A DNA stretch of 64,000 nucleotides, from assembly GCA_024742475.1 (NCBI GenBank), contig JANSYI010000037.1, positions 1 through 64,000 of the forward strand, read 5' to 3'. Of this stretch, positions 7,766-20,400 are shown piece after piece (the first letter of the stretch is position 1; each line of letters opens with the position of its first letter). This stretch comes from a bacterium. GTDB taxonomy: Bacteria; Myxococcota_A; Polyangia; Nannocystales; Nannocystaceae. The notes beneath the pieces are model-generated. The model was not told where the DNA came from and did no database searches. It was given only the letters and a program-made list of their open reading frames with translations. The position numbers and the translations under genes were made by a program.

Positions 7766-9280
7766 GTGAGCGATCCAGTCCCTTGTCCGATGTGCGGGTC
7801 CGAGAACCCCGCCGGTGCGCAGCACTGCACCGTGTGTGGCTACGGCCTGCAGATGGAGAGCAACGCTGGCGGTCACAAGTGCGCGCGGTGTGGGTCGAAC
7901 GTGCCCGACGGGTTCGACTTCTGTCCCGTGTGCGGGCTCGATCAGCGGCATCGCTTTGCCCGCCCCGCGACCAAGATCGTGCGCATCGACCCGGACAATC
8001 CGCCGGTCGCTCCCGACGCGCTCGCCGAGAACCCCGCGGCGGGGCATGGCCACGCGGCGCCCGCAGGGCAGGGGACGCCCGCGCAGCCGACCCCCCAACC
8101 GGGCATGCGCGCCTACGCGACGCCTGCGCCGGGGCAACCGCAGCCGATGCGCCCGACGCCGACGCCGCTGCCGGGCACGCACCAGCCCGTGCCCGCCCAT
8201 CCCACGCCTGCGCCCGGTTCCATGCAGACCCCTGCGCCCGCCGGCTCCCCGCCGCAGCCCGGCGCAGAGCAGGGCCGCCCTCCGGCGAAGACGGGGCGCA
8301 CGGTCTTCATGGATGGGCCTCCTCTGCCGCGGCCGCCCGAGCTCGGGCCTCCGAGCCCCCCAAACCCCACGCCTGCACCGCCCGCGGCGCCGCCCGTCAT
8401 CACGCCCGTGCGCGCGGTCGATCCCGATGACGCGCTGACGATTCCCGCGCCGGGCAAGGCCCGCCTGGACTCCGGCATCCCCGTCGGTGGCGGGTTCGCG
8501 CCCGCGGTGGAGCCCGAGCCGCACCCGGCCTCTGGAAACACCGCGCGCAGCGAAGGCGGAGCGCAGCAGCCGGCGATGCTCCCCCCCGACATGGACGACG
8601 TCGAGACCCGCGCGGCCTCGGTCACGGGTCCCCGGCTGGTGCTCGTCGGGCGCGACGGGGAGGAAGGCCAGGCGTTCGAGTTCTCGGGGACGACGCTGAC
8701 GATCGGACGTCAGCACGGGGAGATCGCGTTCGCCGACGATCCCTTCATGTCGCCGCAGCACGCCCGGGTCGAGCGCTCGGGCGAGATGTTCACCCTGGTC
8801 GACCTCGGCTCGACCAACGGCGTCTACCTGCGCACCCGCGGCAACGCCTCGGTCTACCCGGGGGATCTGTTCATGGTCGGCCATCAGGTGCTGCGCCTCG
8901 AGAACGTCACCGATCCGGTCGCCGAACAGCACCCGGCCCCCGATGGGACACGGCTGTTCGGGACCCCGCTCAAGCCCGCGTGGGGCAAGCTCGCGCTGAT
9001 CGGGCGCGGCGGCATCACGGGCGACACCTTCTACCTACGGGGCGCCAAGGTCATCTTTGGCCGCGAACAGGGGGACATCTTGTTCCCGCGCGACCCCTTC
9101 GTCTCTCGCGAACACGCGCATCTGCGGCTCGAGCTCCATGGTGCTCAGATGTCGGTATTCCTCGAAGATCAAGGCTCTGCGAACGGCACCTACATCCGGA
9201 TCCGCGGCTCGGCCGAGGTTCGGGCCGGCGACACTTTCCGAGTCGGCGATCAGATCCTACGATTGCGACTCGACGACTGA
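7766..9280 (+). CDS. Double zinc-ribbon, double FHA-domain protein
   Basis: 504 residues. Two N-terminal zinc ribbons (CPMC...CTVC at 7-24 and CARC...CPVC at 39-57) are followed by a ~220-residue Pro/Ala linker and two FHA domains at about 290-375 and 406-503. Both FHA domains keep the phosphothreonine-binding signatures: GR-x-x-G near the start, SPQHAR or SREHAH, and STNGVY or SANGTY. It has no catalytic domain, so it should bridge two phosphorylated partners. Its stop overlaps the start of the PP2C gene by one base (TGATG), so a kinase-opposing phosphatase is produced with it. The likely role is a phospho-dependent adaptor in Ser/Thr kinase signalling. Confidence 0.85.
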   Translation: MSDPVPCPMCGSENPAGAQHCTVCGYGLQMESNAGGHKCARCGSNVPDGFDFCPVCGLDQRHRFARPATKIVRIDPDNPPVAPDALAENPAAGHGHAAPAGQGTPAQPTPQPGMRAYATPAPGQPQPMRPTPTPLPGTHQPVPAHPTPAPGSMQTPAPAGSPPQPGAEQGRPPAKTGRTVFMDGPPLPRPPELGPPSPPNPTPAPPAAPPVITPVRAVDPDDALTIPAPGKARLDSGIPVGGGFAPAVEPEPHPASGNTARSEGGAQQPAMLPPDMDDVETRAASVTGPRLVLVGRDGEEGQAFEFSGTTLTIGRQHGEIAFADDPFMSPQHARVERSGEMFTLVDLGSTNGVYLRTRGNASVYPGDLFMVGHQVLRLENVTDPVAEQHPAPDGTRLFGTPLKPAWGKLALIGRGGITGDTFYLRGAKVIFGREQGDILFPRDPFVSREHAHLRLELHGAQMSVFLEDQGSANGTYIRIRGSAEVRAGDTFRVGDQILRLRLDD

Positions 9281-10134
9281 TGCACTTCGACGTCTTTGCC
9301 CGCACCGAGGTCGGCTGCGCTCGTGAGCGCAACGAAGATGCGTTCTTGGTGCTCGACCTCTCCTCTGGCACCAGCGGGATGTGGCCCAACGCCCGCGTGC
9401 GCGAGATGGCTCCGCCGGGAACCATCGTCGCCGTGTGCGACGGCATGGGCGGCGCCGCGGCGGGCGACCTCGCCTCGAAGATGGCGCTCGAGGGGCTTGA
9501 GCGCGTCGTCCGAGATCGGGCGCCGCTGTCCGACGTGCCGAGCACCGAGGACGTGATGCTCGAGGCCGTCCGCACCTCGAACAACGAAATCTCTTCCTTC
9601 GCCAAGGCCCACCCCGACAAGCGAGGCATGGGCACCACCATGACCGCCGCCGCGCTGTTCGGCCCCGACCTGGTCATCGTGCAGGTCGGCGACTCGCGGG
9701 CCTACCTCAAGCGCGGCATCGTGCTGCAGCAGCTGACGATGGATCAAAACGTCGTCGGCCAGATGATCGCCAGCGGCCGCATCACGCCGGACCAGGCGCG
9801 CAACGTCAAACAGCGCAACATGCTGCTCGAGGCGATCGGCGTTCAGCCCAAGGTCGGCCCCGACCTGATCCGGGTGCGGGTGCAGCCCGGCGACGTCTTG
9901 TTGATCTGCAGCGACGGTCTCACCGGTCCGCTCGACGACCGCCGCGTGCTCGACCTGATGTTGCAGTACGAAGATCCCGTCCGCTGCTGCCGGGCGCTGA
10001 CCGAAGCCGCGTGCGCCGCCGGTGGCCCCGACAACGTCACCGTCGCCATGGCCCGGTTTCACGCCTCGCCCCACGACCCCGCGTACGACCCGAACACGCC
10101 GGTGAACTTCGAGCGGCGCAACGCGGTCGCGTAG
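9280..10134 (+). CDS. PP2C-family Ser/Thr protein phosphatase
   Basis: 284 residues, single-domain, cytoplasmic. All the metal- and phosphate-binding motifs of bacterial PP2C (Stp1/PstP type) are present: RERNEDA near residue 15, VCDGMGG near 49, GMGTTMTAA near 110, GDSRAYL near 137, LLICSDGLTG near 208 and GGPDNVTVAMARF near 247. It should remove phosphate from Ser/Thr in an Mg/Mn-dependent reaction, opposing kinases such as those at 53402 and 55167. Translation is coupled to the FHA adaptor by a 1-bp overlap. Forty bases later the convergent barrel gene ends. Confidence 0.93.
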   Translation: MHFDVFARTEVGCARERNEDAFLVLDLSSGTSGMWPNARVREMAPPGTIVAVCDGMGGAAAGDLASKMALEGLERVVRDRAPLSDVPSTEDVMLEAVRTSNNEISSFAKAHPDKRGMGTTMTAAALFGPDLVIVQVGDSRAYLKRGIVLQQLTMDQNVVGQMIASGRITPDQARNVKQRNMLLEAIGVQPKVGPDLIRVRVQPGDVLLICSDGLTGPLDDRRVLDLMLQYEDPVRCCRALTEAACAAGGPDNVTVAMARFHASPHDPAYDPNTPVNFERRNAVA

Positions 10135-10175
10135 CGGGTCGGTCGAACCGGACCGTCGCCGCGGGCGGCGGGCGA

Positions 10176-10901
10176 TCAGTCGCCGAAGTAGAACGCGAGG
10201 GAGAGCCCCGCGTAGAACGTGTTGGACATCGGCCGTCCCGCGGCGGCCGGCGTGAAGCCGAGCCAGCCGAGCTCCGGGCCGATGCCGAAGCCTCCGGCCT
10301 TGGTCGAGCGGTAGCGCTCGATGCCCGGGAAGAACGCGTATCGCACGCCGGCCCCGAACAGGGCGCCACCGTAGCCGCTGCGCCCCTGCAGGCCTTCTTC
10401 GGTGATCGCACCGCCGCCAAAGCCAAAGCTGGTGCGCAGGCTGAGGCCGCGGACCCGACGGGGCGCGGGCACGAACTCGAAGTCGACGAGCAGGCCGCCT
10501 TGGCCGAGCGATTGGCGGGCGCCCTGGTCGGACGCGACGCCGCCGGTGCCGCCCACCGAGAGCCCCAGGCCGAACCACGGCAGCACGAACTGCCCGAAGC
10601 GCAGGAAGCCGCCACCGCCCGCGAACGGAGCGTCGGTGCCGAAGCGATTGACGCGCGCGCCGGTGACGGTGCCCATGAGGCTCAGCCCGAGGTAGGGCCC
10701 GCTGAGGCGCGGCGGCGTCTGGGCTGGGATGCCACCCGTGTCCGCGTCATCGTCCGCGCTCGCCGCATCGCTGGCCTCCACCGCGGTCTCCACCGTGGTC
10801 TCTGGCTGCGCCGCCTGGGCCGCGCTGGGAAGCGCGAGGAGGGCTGCGCCAACGGCGATCCCGATGCTCGGTGCTGCGCGCACGTCCGGAGCATGGACCA
10901 C
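10176..10901 (-). CDS. Outer-membrane beta-barrel protein, small
   Basis: About 241 residues. There is a signal peptide with a cut after AQA, a short acidic spacer, then alternating aromatic/Gly-rich strands (GPYLGLSLMG, FGFGGGA, LFGAGVRYAFF) ending in aromatic YAGLSLAFYFGD, as in 8-strand barrels. I chose the GTG at 10901, preceded by a G-rich stretch; GTG 10883 gives a shorter but equally good signal peptide, and an in-frame TTG at 10919 is also possible. No specific family recognised. It is divergent from the L,D-transpeptidase gene and may share its control region. Confidence 0.72.
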   Translation of the reverse strand: MVHAPDVRAAPSIGIAVGAALLALPSAAQAAQPETTVETAVEASDAASADDDADTGGIPAQTPPRLSGPYLGLSLMGTVTGARVNRFGTDAPFAGGGGFLRFGQFVLPWFGLGLSVGGTGGVASDQGARQSLGQGGLLVDFEFVPAPRRVRGLSLRTSFGFGGGAITEEGLQGRSGYGGALFGAGVRYAFFPGIERYRSTKAGGFGIGPELGWLGFTPAAAGRPMSNTFYAGLSLAFYFGD

Positions 10902-10983
10902 GGCCACCCCCCAGGGCAAGCAGATGCCGCGGTGGGGTGCGACGCTTCACGCCGAGGGGGTCGGTGGCTACGGACGCCACGGC

Positions 10984-11012
10984 TTGCCCTGGCTGTCGGG
11001 CTGGCCTACGGT
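10984..11012 (+). promoter_or_regulatory. Candidate promoter of the L,D-transpeptidase gene
   Basis: TTGCCC (10984-10989), a 17-bp spacer, then TACGGT (11007-11012), with 8 nt to the ATG at 11021. Spacing is ideal for a housekeeping sigma factor and there is no Shine-Dalgarno, so the leader would be 1-3 nt at most. Confidence 0.5.
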
Positions 11013-11020
11013 CCGCGGTC

Positions 11021-12649
11021 ATGGCATCGGCGACGTCCAAGGTCCTCGAGCTTGTCGGAGCGTTCTTGCTCGGCGGTGGCGTGGTCGCGGTCGGCTACGA
11101 GCTGGTGACCGGCGGCGCAGACGGGGAGGCGACCCCGCAGGCGACCGAAGCGTCCGCCGTGGCGTCCTCCGACCAGGCGCGCAGCGAGCCGGGGTCGATC
11201 TATGCGGGCGCGCCGTCCGAAGACGAGCCCGCGTCTGCCCAGGACGCGGACGCCCCCGAAGCGTCACCGACCGATGACGCCGCGGACGCAGATCGTCCGC
11301 CCTACCTCGTCCCCGACGAGGCCGGATCGTACACGGCCTACCCGGCGATCTTCGAAGAGCCGCCCGAGCTCGACGCCGAGGCGGAGGCCGAGTACCCGCG
11401 CCACGGTCTGGTCACCTCGCTCGCCGCGATCGTGCGCGAACGTGCCGACCTCGAGTCACCCATCCTGGGCATCCTGCGCTCGGGGACCCGCGTGCGGGTC
11501 GACGAGGAGCGCACGTTTGGTGGCGGCTGTTCGGAGGGGTGGAACAAGATCTACCCCAAGGGATGGATGTGCCGAAAAGCGGGCCTGAAGGTGGGGGACT
11601 CGCCTCCCACCGACGGCATCATCGCGGTGCCGCAGCCCAAGATCGACCAGCCGCTGCCCTACGAGTACTGGCGCGTGAAGGACGAGATGACGCCTTTCTT
11701 TCACCGCCTGCCCAGCTTCGGCGAGCAGGACAAGGCGGATGCGGCAGGTCGAGACTGGTACGCCAAGCACAAGCGCGAGCCGATGCCCACCGATCGCAGC
11801 GCGAGGCCAGAGGAGGTGCCCGCGGTGGTCAAGGAGTACATGAACTCCGGCTACTACGTGACCAAGGCCGGCGAGGAGATCAAGAGCGAGCGTCGCTTCT
11901 TGCGGACCACGCTCGGGTCCTACGCGCGCAAGTACCAGCTCAAGCCCAAGGAGTCGCCGACGTTTCAAGGCCGCGTGCTGGCCCGGGGCGCAGACGACCT
12001 GCCGCTGTACTTCATCCGTCGCGAGCTCGCGTTCAAGAAGCGAGAGGGCGAGCTGAGCGACGTGCTCATCGACACGGACGAGTTTCCCGAGCGGCTCACG
12101 ACGCACCCCTTCGTTCGCAGCGTGCAGATGGGGCCCAAGGCCTACTACGAGGACGAAGAAGGGCGTCTGATGCGAGCGTACGCCGTCGGCAAGGCCTACA
12201 AGCTCAAGCGCCCGCCCGGCGTCAAGGCGGACGAGCATTGGGTCCACGTCGATCTGTCGGAGCAGACGCTCGTGGCCTACGAAGGCGACGTCCCGGTGTT
12301 TGCCACGATGGTTTCGACCGGCAAGGAGCCCGGGATGACGCCCGTCGGGGTGCACCGGGTGCAGATCAAACACATCGCCACGCCCATGCGTGACCAGCCC
12401 GAGGAAGACGAGGCGTACTCGATCGACGACGTGCCGTGGACGCAGTACTTCGCCGGGAGCATCGCGCTTCACGGCGCGTTCTGGCATGCGGGGTTTGGCC
12501 AGGTGCGTTCACACGGCTGCGTCAACCTCTCTCCGGCCGACGCGCGGTGGTTGTTCGGGTTCACCGAGCCCAAGGTGCCCACGGGGTGGCATGCCATCGC
12601 ACCTTTGGAACGCGGGGAGCGAGGCAGCCCGGTGGTCGTCACCGAATAG
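11021..12649 (+). CDS. L,D-transpeptidase (YkuD family) with SH3-like region
   Basis: 542 residues. An N-terminal membrane anchor (about 8-28) is followed by an acidic Ala/Asp/Glu spacer to ~115. An SH3-like segment at 120-190 contains Cys pairs (GGGCSEGW, GWMCRKAG). A long middle domain precedes the C-terminal YkuD domain (about 408-530), whose catalytic motif is complete: HGAFWH near 484 and SHGCVN near 497, the Cys being the nucleophile. Such enzymes make 3-3 peptidoglycan cross-links or attach proteins to the wall. The SH3-like part probably binds the wall. It lies upstream of the SlyD gene with an 88-bp gap and separate signals. Confidence 0.88.
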   Translation: MASATSKVLELVGAFLLGGGVVAVGYELVTGGADGEATPQATEASAVASSDQARSEPGSIYAGAPSEDEPASAQDADAPEASPTDDAADADRPPYLVPDEAGSYTAYPAIFEEPPELDAEAEAEYPRHGLVTSLAAIVRERADLESPILGILRSGTRVRVDEERTFGGGCSEGWNKIYPKGWMCRKAGLKVGDSPPTDGIIAVPQPKIDQPLPYEYWRVKDEMTPFFHRLPSFGEQDKADAAGRDWYAKHKREPMPTDRSARPEEVPAVVKEYMNSGYYVTKAGEEIKSERRFLRTTLGSYARKYQLKPKESPTFQGRVLARGADDLPLYFIRRELAFKKREGELSDVLIDTDEFPERLTTHPFVRSVQMGPKAYYEDEEGRLMRAYAVGKAYKLKRPPGVKADEHWVHVDLSEQTLVAYEGDVPVFATMVSTGKEPGMTPVGVHRVQIKHIATPMRDQPEEDEAYSIDDVPWTQYFAGSIALHGAFWHAGFGQVRSHGCVNLSPADARWLFGFTEPKVPTGWHAIAPLERGERGSPVVVTE

Positions 12650-12727
12650 CGCCTCATCTCCATGTGCTCTCGCCTCCCCGCAAGGCCGCGGTCGTCGTAC
12701 GATGGGACGCCCGCTACGGCGGCGCAC

Positions 12728-12734
12728 GGAAGGA
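12728..12734 (+). promoter_or_regulatory. Ribosome binding site GGAAGGA of the SlyD gene
   Basis: GGAAGGA ends 3 nt before the ATG at 12738, rather close but the only start with such a signal. A TACGAT box at 12698-12703 may be the -10 element of a separate promoter. Confidence 0.6.
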
Positions 12735-12737
12735 CAC

Positions 12738-13226
12738 ATGAAGATCGCAGAAGGGACCGTCGTCACCCTCGCCTACGACATCACGTCGGAGTCGGGTGAG
12801 ATCATCGAAACCTCCGACATCTCTGGCCCCATCACGTTCATGGCTGGCAGCTCGGGGCTCATCAAGGGCCTCGATGCGCGCCTCATGGGCATGGCCGCTG
12901 GCGAGGACCAGACTTTCACCTTCGAGCCCGCCGAGGCGTTCGGCACCCTGGAGGATGCGCCGACGAAGACCTTGGCTCGCGCCGAGCTTCCCGAGGGCGA
13001 CCTCGAGCCCGGCGCCGCCTTCGAAGCCAACATCGGCAACGGCCAGACGATCAAGCTCGTCGTCCACGAGGTCCAAGGCGACGACGCCGTCGTCGTCAAA
13101 CTCGTTCACCCGCTCGCCGGCCAAGACATTGGCATGAGCGTCAAGGTCCTCGCCGTCCGCGAGGCCACCGGCGCCGAAAAAGCCGCCGGCAAGGTCATGA
13201 CCGCCCCCCCACCGCCCCCCAAGTAG
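12738..13226 (+). CDS. slyD: FKBP-type peptidyl-prolyl isomerase, SlyD-like
   Basis: 162 residues, cytoplasmic. It shows the split FKBP fold with an inserted flap domain: VTLAYDITSESGEII at the start, GLIKGLDARLMGM near 40, EPAEAFG near 61, a flap of about 65 residues, then VHPLAGQDIGM before the last strand. This arrangement and the HPLAG motif are typical of SlyD, which isomerises prolyl bonds and acts as a chaperone. The His/Cys-rich metal-binding tail of the E. coli protein is missing; this one ends in a short Pro-rich tail. The function as an isomerase is secure; a nickel role is unlikely. Confidence 0.88.
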   Translation: MKIAEGTVVTLAYDITSESGEIIETSDISGPITFMAGSSGLIKGLDARLMGMAAGEDQTFTFEPAEAFGTLEDAPTKTLARAELPEGDLEPGAAFEANIGNGQTIKLVVHEVQGDDAVVVKLVHPLAGQDIGMSVKVLAVREATGAEKAAGKVMTAPPPPPK

Positions 13227-13258
13227 CGACTCACACATCGTCGCTGCCGCGCTGCTGC

Positions 13259-13310
13259 GATGCCGTCGATGTCGCGATGCCGCGATGCCGCGTGCCGTGA
13301 TGTCGCAAAG
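13259..13310. repeat. Short degenerate CGATGCCG-type repeats between convergent genes
   Basis: Several overlapping copies of GATGCCG / GATGTCGC with 8-15 bp spacing lie in the 223-bp space between slyD and the TamA-like gene. No open frame or RNA fold is evident. Probably simple sequence. Confidence 0.4.
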
Positions 13311-13406
13311 CAAGAGAGCGAAGTAGGCCCGAAGGGCCTACGCAGCGGAAAAGAGCCAGTGGGCGCGACGAGCCCTCCCCGGTGCAGCCGCCCGAAGTCG
13401 CCCTCA

Positions 13407-13425
13407 CTCACCCCAACGGGGTGAG
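13407..13425. terminator. Hairpin between convergent slyD and tamA-like genes
   Basis: CTCACCCC-AAC-GGGGTGAG forms an 8-bp GC-rich stem with a 3-nt loop. It lies between two convergent stops, so it could serve both strands. No T-run follows, so it may only assist Rho-dependent termination. Confidence 0.45.
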
Positions 13426-13449
13426 GGCGACGAAGGAAGGCGCCCCACA

Positions 13450-17385
<3,936 letters not shown>

Positions 17386-17418
17386 GGGGGCGAGCCCGTT
17401 GTACCAGCCGCCGTGGCG

Positions 17419-20400
17419 TCAGCGGAGGCTGGGGACGTCGAAGTCGAACCGCAGCTCGACCGACTCCTGGCGCAGCGGATCGAAGATCACGCGTTCGTTG
17501 AGATAGGAGCGCGAGCGGCGGCTGTACTCGATGGTGATGGGGTCGAGGATGTCGAGCTTGACCGAGGTCTCCCGGCTCTGCCGAAGCAGGAAGCCGGGAT
17601 ACCCGCGGGTGTAGTCCCAGCCGATCGTGGCCCGGCCATAGTCGAAGTCCAGCCACTCGGTGGGCGTCGCGATCTCCAGCTCGGGGCCGATCTGCCCGAG
17701 CCGCAGCCGCACGTCTGGCACGTAGGGGTCCAGGCGCGGCGCCGCCTCTCCGGCGCGTTCGCCCACGTCGAACTCGGTCAGGTGTCCGACGACCTGGAGC
17801 GGCTTGCGCACCCCGGCGAGTCCCCCCGCGCCAAACTGCTGTACGTCGGTCTCGCTCAGCTGGACGTCTCCGGCACCGAGCACCAGGTACTCGGTGCAGC
17901 CGCGCACGGTATCGAGCTCGCCGCCGCCGCCGTCGGTGATGCAGCTCCAACGGATCGCCGAGAGCGTGCCGCCGAGCGAGAGCGTCACGCTGCGCGGCTG
18001 GTCCTCGATGTAGATCGGCTCGTTGCGCAGGGCGAGGACGTCGACCTCCGCGTCTTCGATCTCCCGCAGCAGCGTGACCCGTCCGCGCTGGATCTCGTAG
18101 GTCCCGGTGAGGAACGGGATGTCGACCGTGCCGCCGGGTTCGAAGTCGAGGCGCCCGGTGAACTCCGGGGCCTCGTAGGTGCCCGTGACCTGCACCACCG
18201 CGTCGGCTTGCAGACCCGAGGCGACGTTGTTCTCGATGCGGAACGGGCGATCGGTCTCGACGCGAATGTCGAAGGTCATCCCCTGCAGCAGCTCGGGCGG
18301 AGCCTCTTCGATCTCGGGCGAGTCATCGGTAAAGGCAAGGATCTCGACGCCTTGGACTGCATCCTTCACGTATCGGGCGCGGTCGACTTCGGCGCGGCCG
18401 GTGGCGACCAGCGGCGTGCCCCCCTCGAGCGCGAGGTCCCCGGTGGTGACCTCGACCTCGTAGACCGGACGCCCCACGGTGTCGTAGGCGCGGTAGGGCA
18501 GGCTGTCGAGGCGGACCTGCACGTCGACGCCGGCGGAGCGCTCGAACTGCGGGTCGATGTATGCGCGCCCCCATGCCCAGCCACGCCCGCGGGTGCCGGC
18601 CGACACCCGCAGCGCGGTCGCGGGCTGGGTCTGCGCCGCGCCAGCCTCCCCCGCGCCACCGATGTTGATGCGGTACCAGCCTCGGTCGCCGAACGCACAC
18701 GCGCTCGTGCAGCGGTGCACGGCGATGCGCCCGCGGTCGAAGCGGGCCGACGTCACGCCTTGGGAGAACTCGACGGCGAGCGCCGAGCGGTTGAAGGCCA
18801 GCGTCGCGTCGAGGACGTCGGGCATCGGGTCCTCGCTTTGCGTCGAGCCCTGCACGCGAAGCTGCTCGAGGTCGATGCCGCCGGGGCCCCCCACCACGGG
18901 CGGGCCGACGACGTCGGCGACCATGTTCGCGCTGATGCGCCCGGTGGCCGAGGCGGCGTAGGTGCCCGAACACGCGCCGTCGAACGCGTAGCCCGTATGC
19001 TCGCCCCGGACCGACCCGAACACGACACGGCTACCGCTCATGGTGGCCTCGCCATCGGCGAGGATCCAGCCGTCGTCGACCTCGAGCCTCAGGTCGGGGA
19101 AGGTGACGCGGGTCGCGTCACGACACGCCTCGAGCGCGTCGAGCTGGGCGGCGGAGAGCGGTGCCTTGCGTTCGGCGGCGTCCAGCACCGCGCGGCACTC
19201 GTCCGAGGCGAGACCGTAGAGCATCACCCCCATGGGTGTCGGTGCACCCGAAGACACGCCGGCCAGCGAGGCGCGGCCGTCGATGACCGGTTGGCGCACC
19301 GGCCCGGAGATGGCGATGCCCAGGCGTAGACGCCCCGATAGGTCGCCCACGCCGTAGGGCTTGGCGAGCGCGGCGAGCGGTGCAAGGTCGATGGTCCCGC
19401 GAATCTCCGCTCGGGTGTCGCCAGCGGGATCGGCCGGGGGCAGGGGACGACCCGAGAGCGGGGGAGGTTCGCAGGCTCCCGGCGTGGCCTTGCCGCCGGC
19501 GGGGTCGACCTCGGACAGGTCGAACGCCCCCGACAGCGCGAGCGTTGCACCCTCCGCACCACCGCTGCGCACCCGCCAAGGCTGCTCGAGGCGCACGACG
19601 GGCCACTCGACCGAGGCCGCGAGCGCACCTGCGGTGCACAGCGTCGATGGGCTGTCACACGGGTCTGCCCCCTTGGGCAGCGGGTCGGTCGCGCTTCGCA
19701 TCCACGCCGACTCCACGGCGAACGCGACCGACAGCGCGAGGTCTTGGTCCTCGGCCGGCTCGACGCCAACGCAGTCGCTGAGCATGGTGACGTCGCGGTT
19801 GCACGCGAGCAGATGCGCCGAGACCTCGTCGAGCTCGCCCTCGACCGGCGGGCTTCGGCTGGGGTCGACCGGGTCGCGCAGGAGCGTCGCGAGGGTGACC
19901 TTGTCGAACTCCACGTCGACCTGCGCCTCGACCACGCTCGAACCCGACGCGGCCGTGCCGATGGCGACCACCGAATCGAGGGACCACAGCAGCGAGCTGT
20001 CCCCGCGCGATTGCTGCAGCTCGCCTTGAACCCGCAGCTCGCGGTGCTCTGCCAGTGGCCCGCTGCCGGGGTAGTCCTCGCTGTGGATCTCGAGGGTGCC
20101 GGCGCCCAGGGCGATGCCGGAGGCGGACAGGCCCGCGAATGACATCTCTCCGTCGACGCGGGGCTTGCCGACGGTTCCACCGACGACGAGCTGGGTACTG
20201 GCGAGCTGCCCGTACACCCCCAAGTCGGCGTCGAGCAGCCGCGCGACGGTGGCCATCGGCACGTTGCGCGCGTCGACGTCGAGGTTGAGCACCGGGTCGG
20301 CGTCGAGCGAGAGCGTGCCGTCCACCACGATCTCTCCCACCGGGACGGTCACGTCGCTGGCGAAGTGGGGGCTGACGGGGCGGTGGATCGGCAGGGTGAG

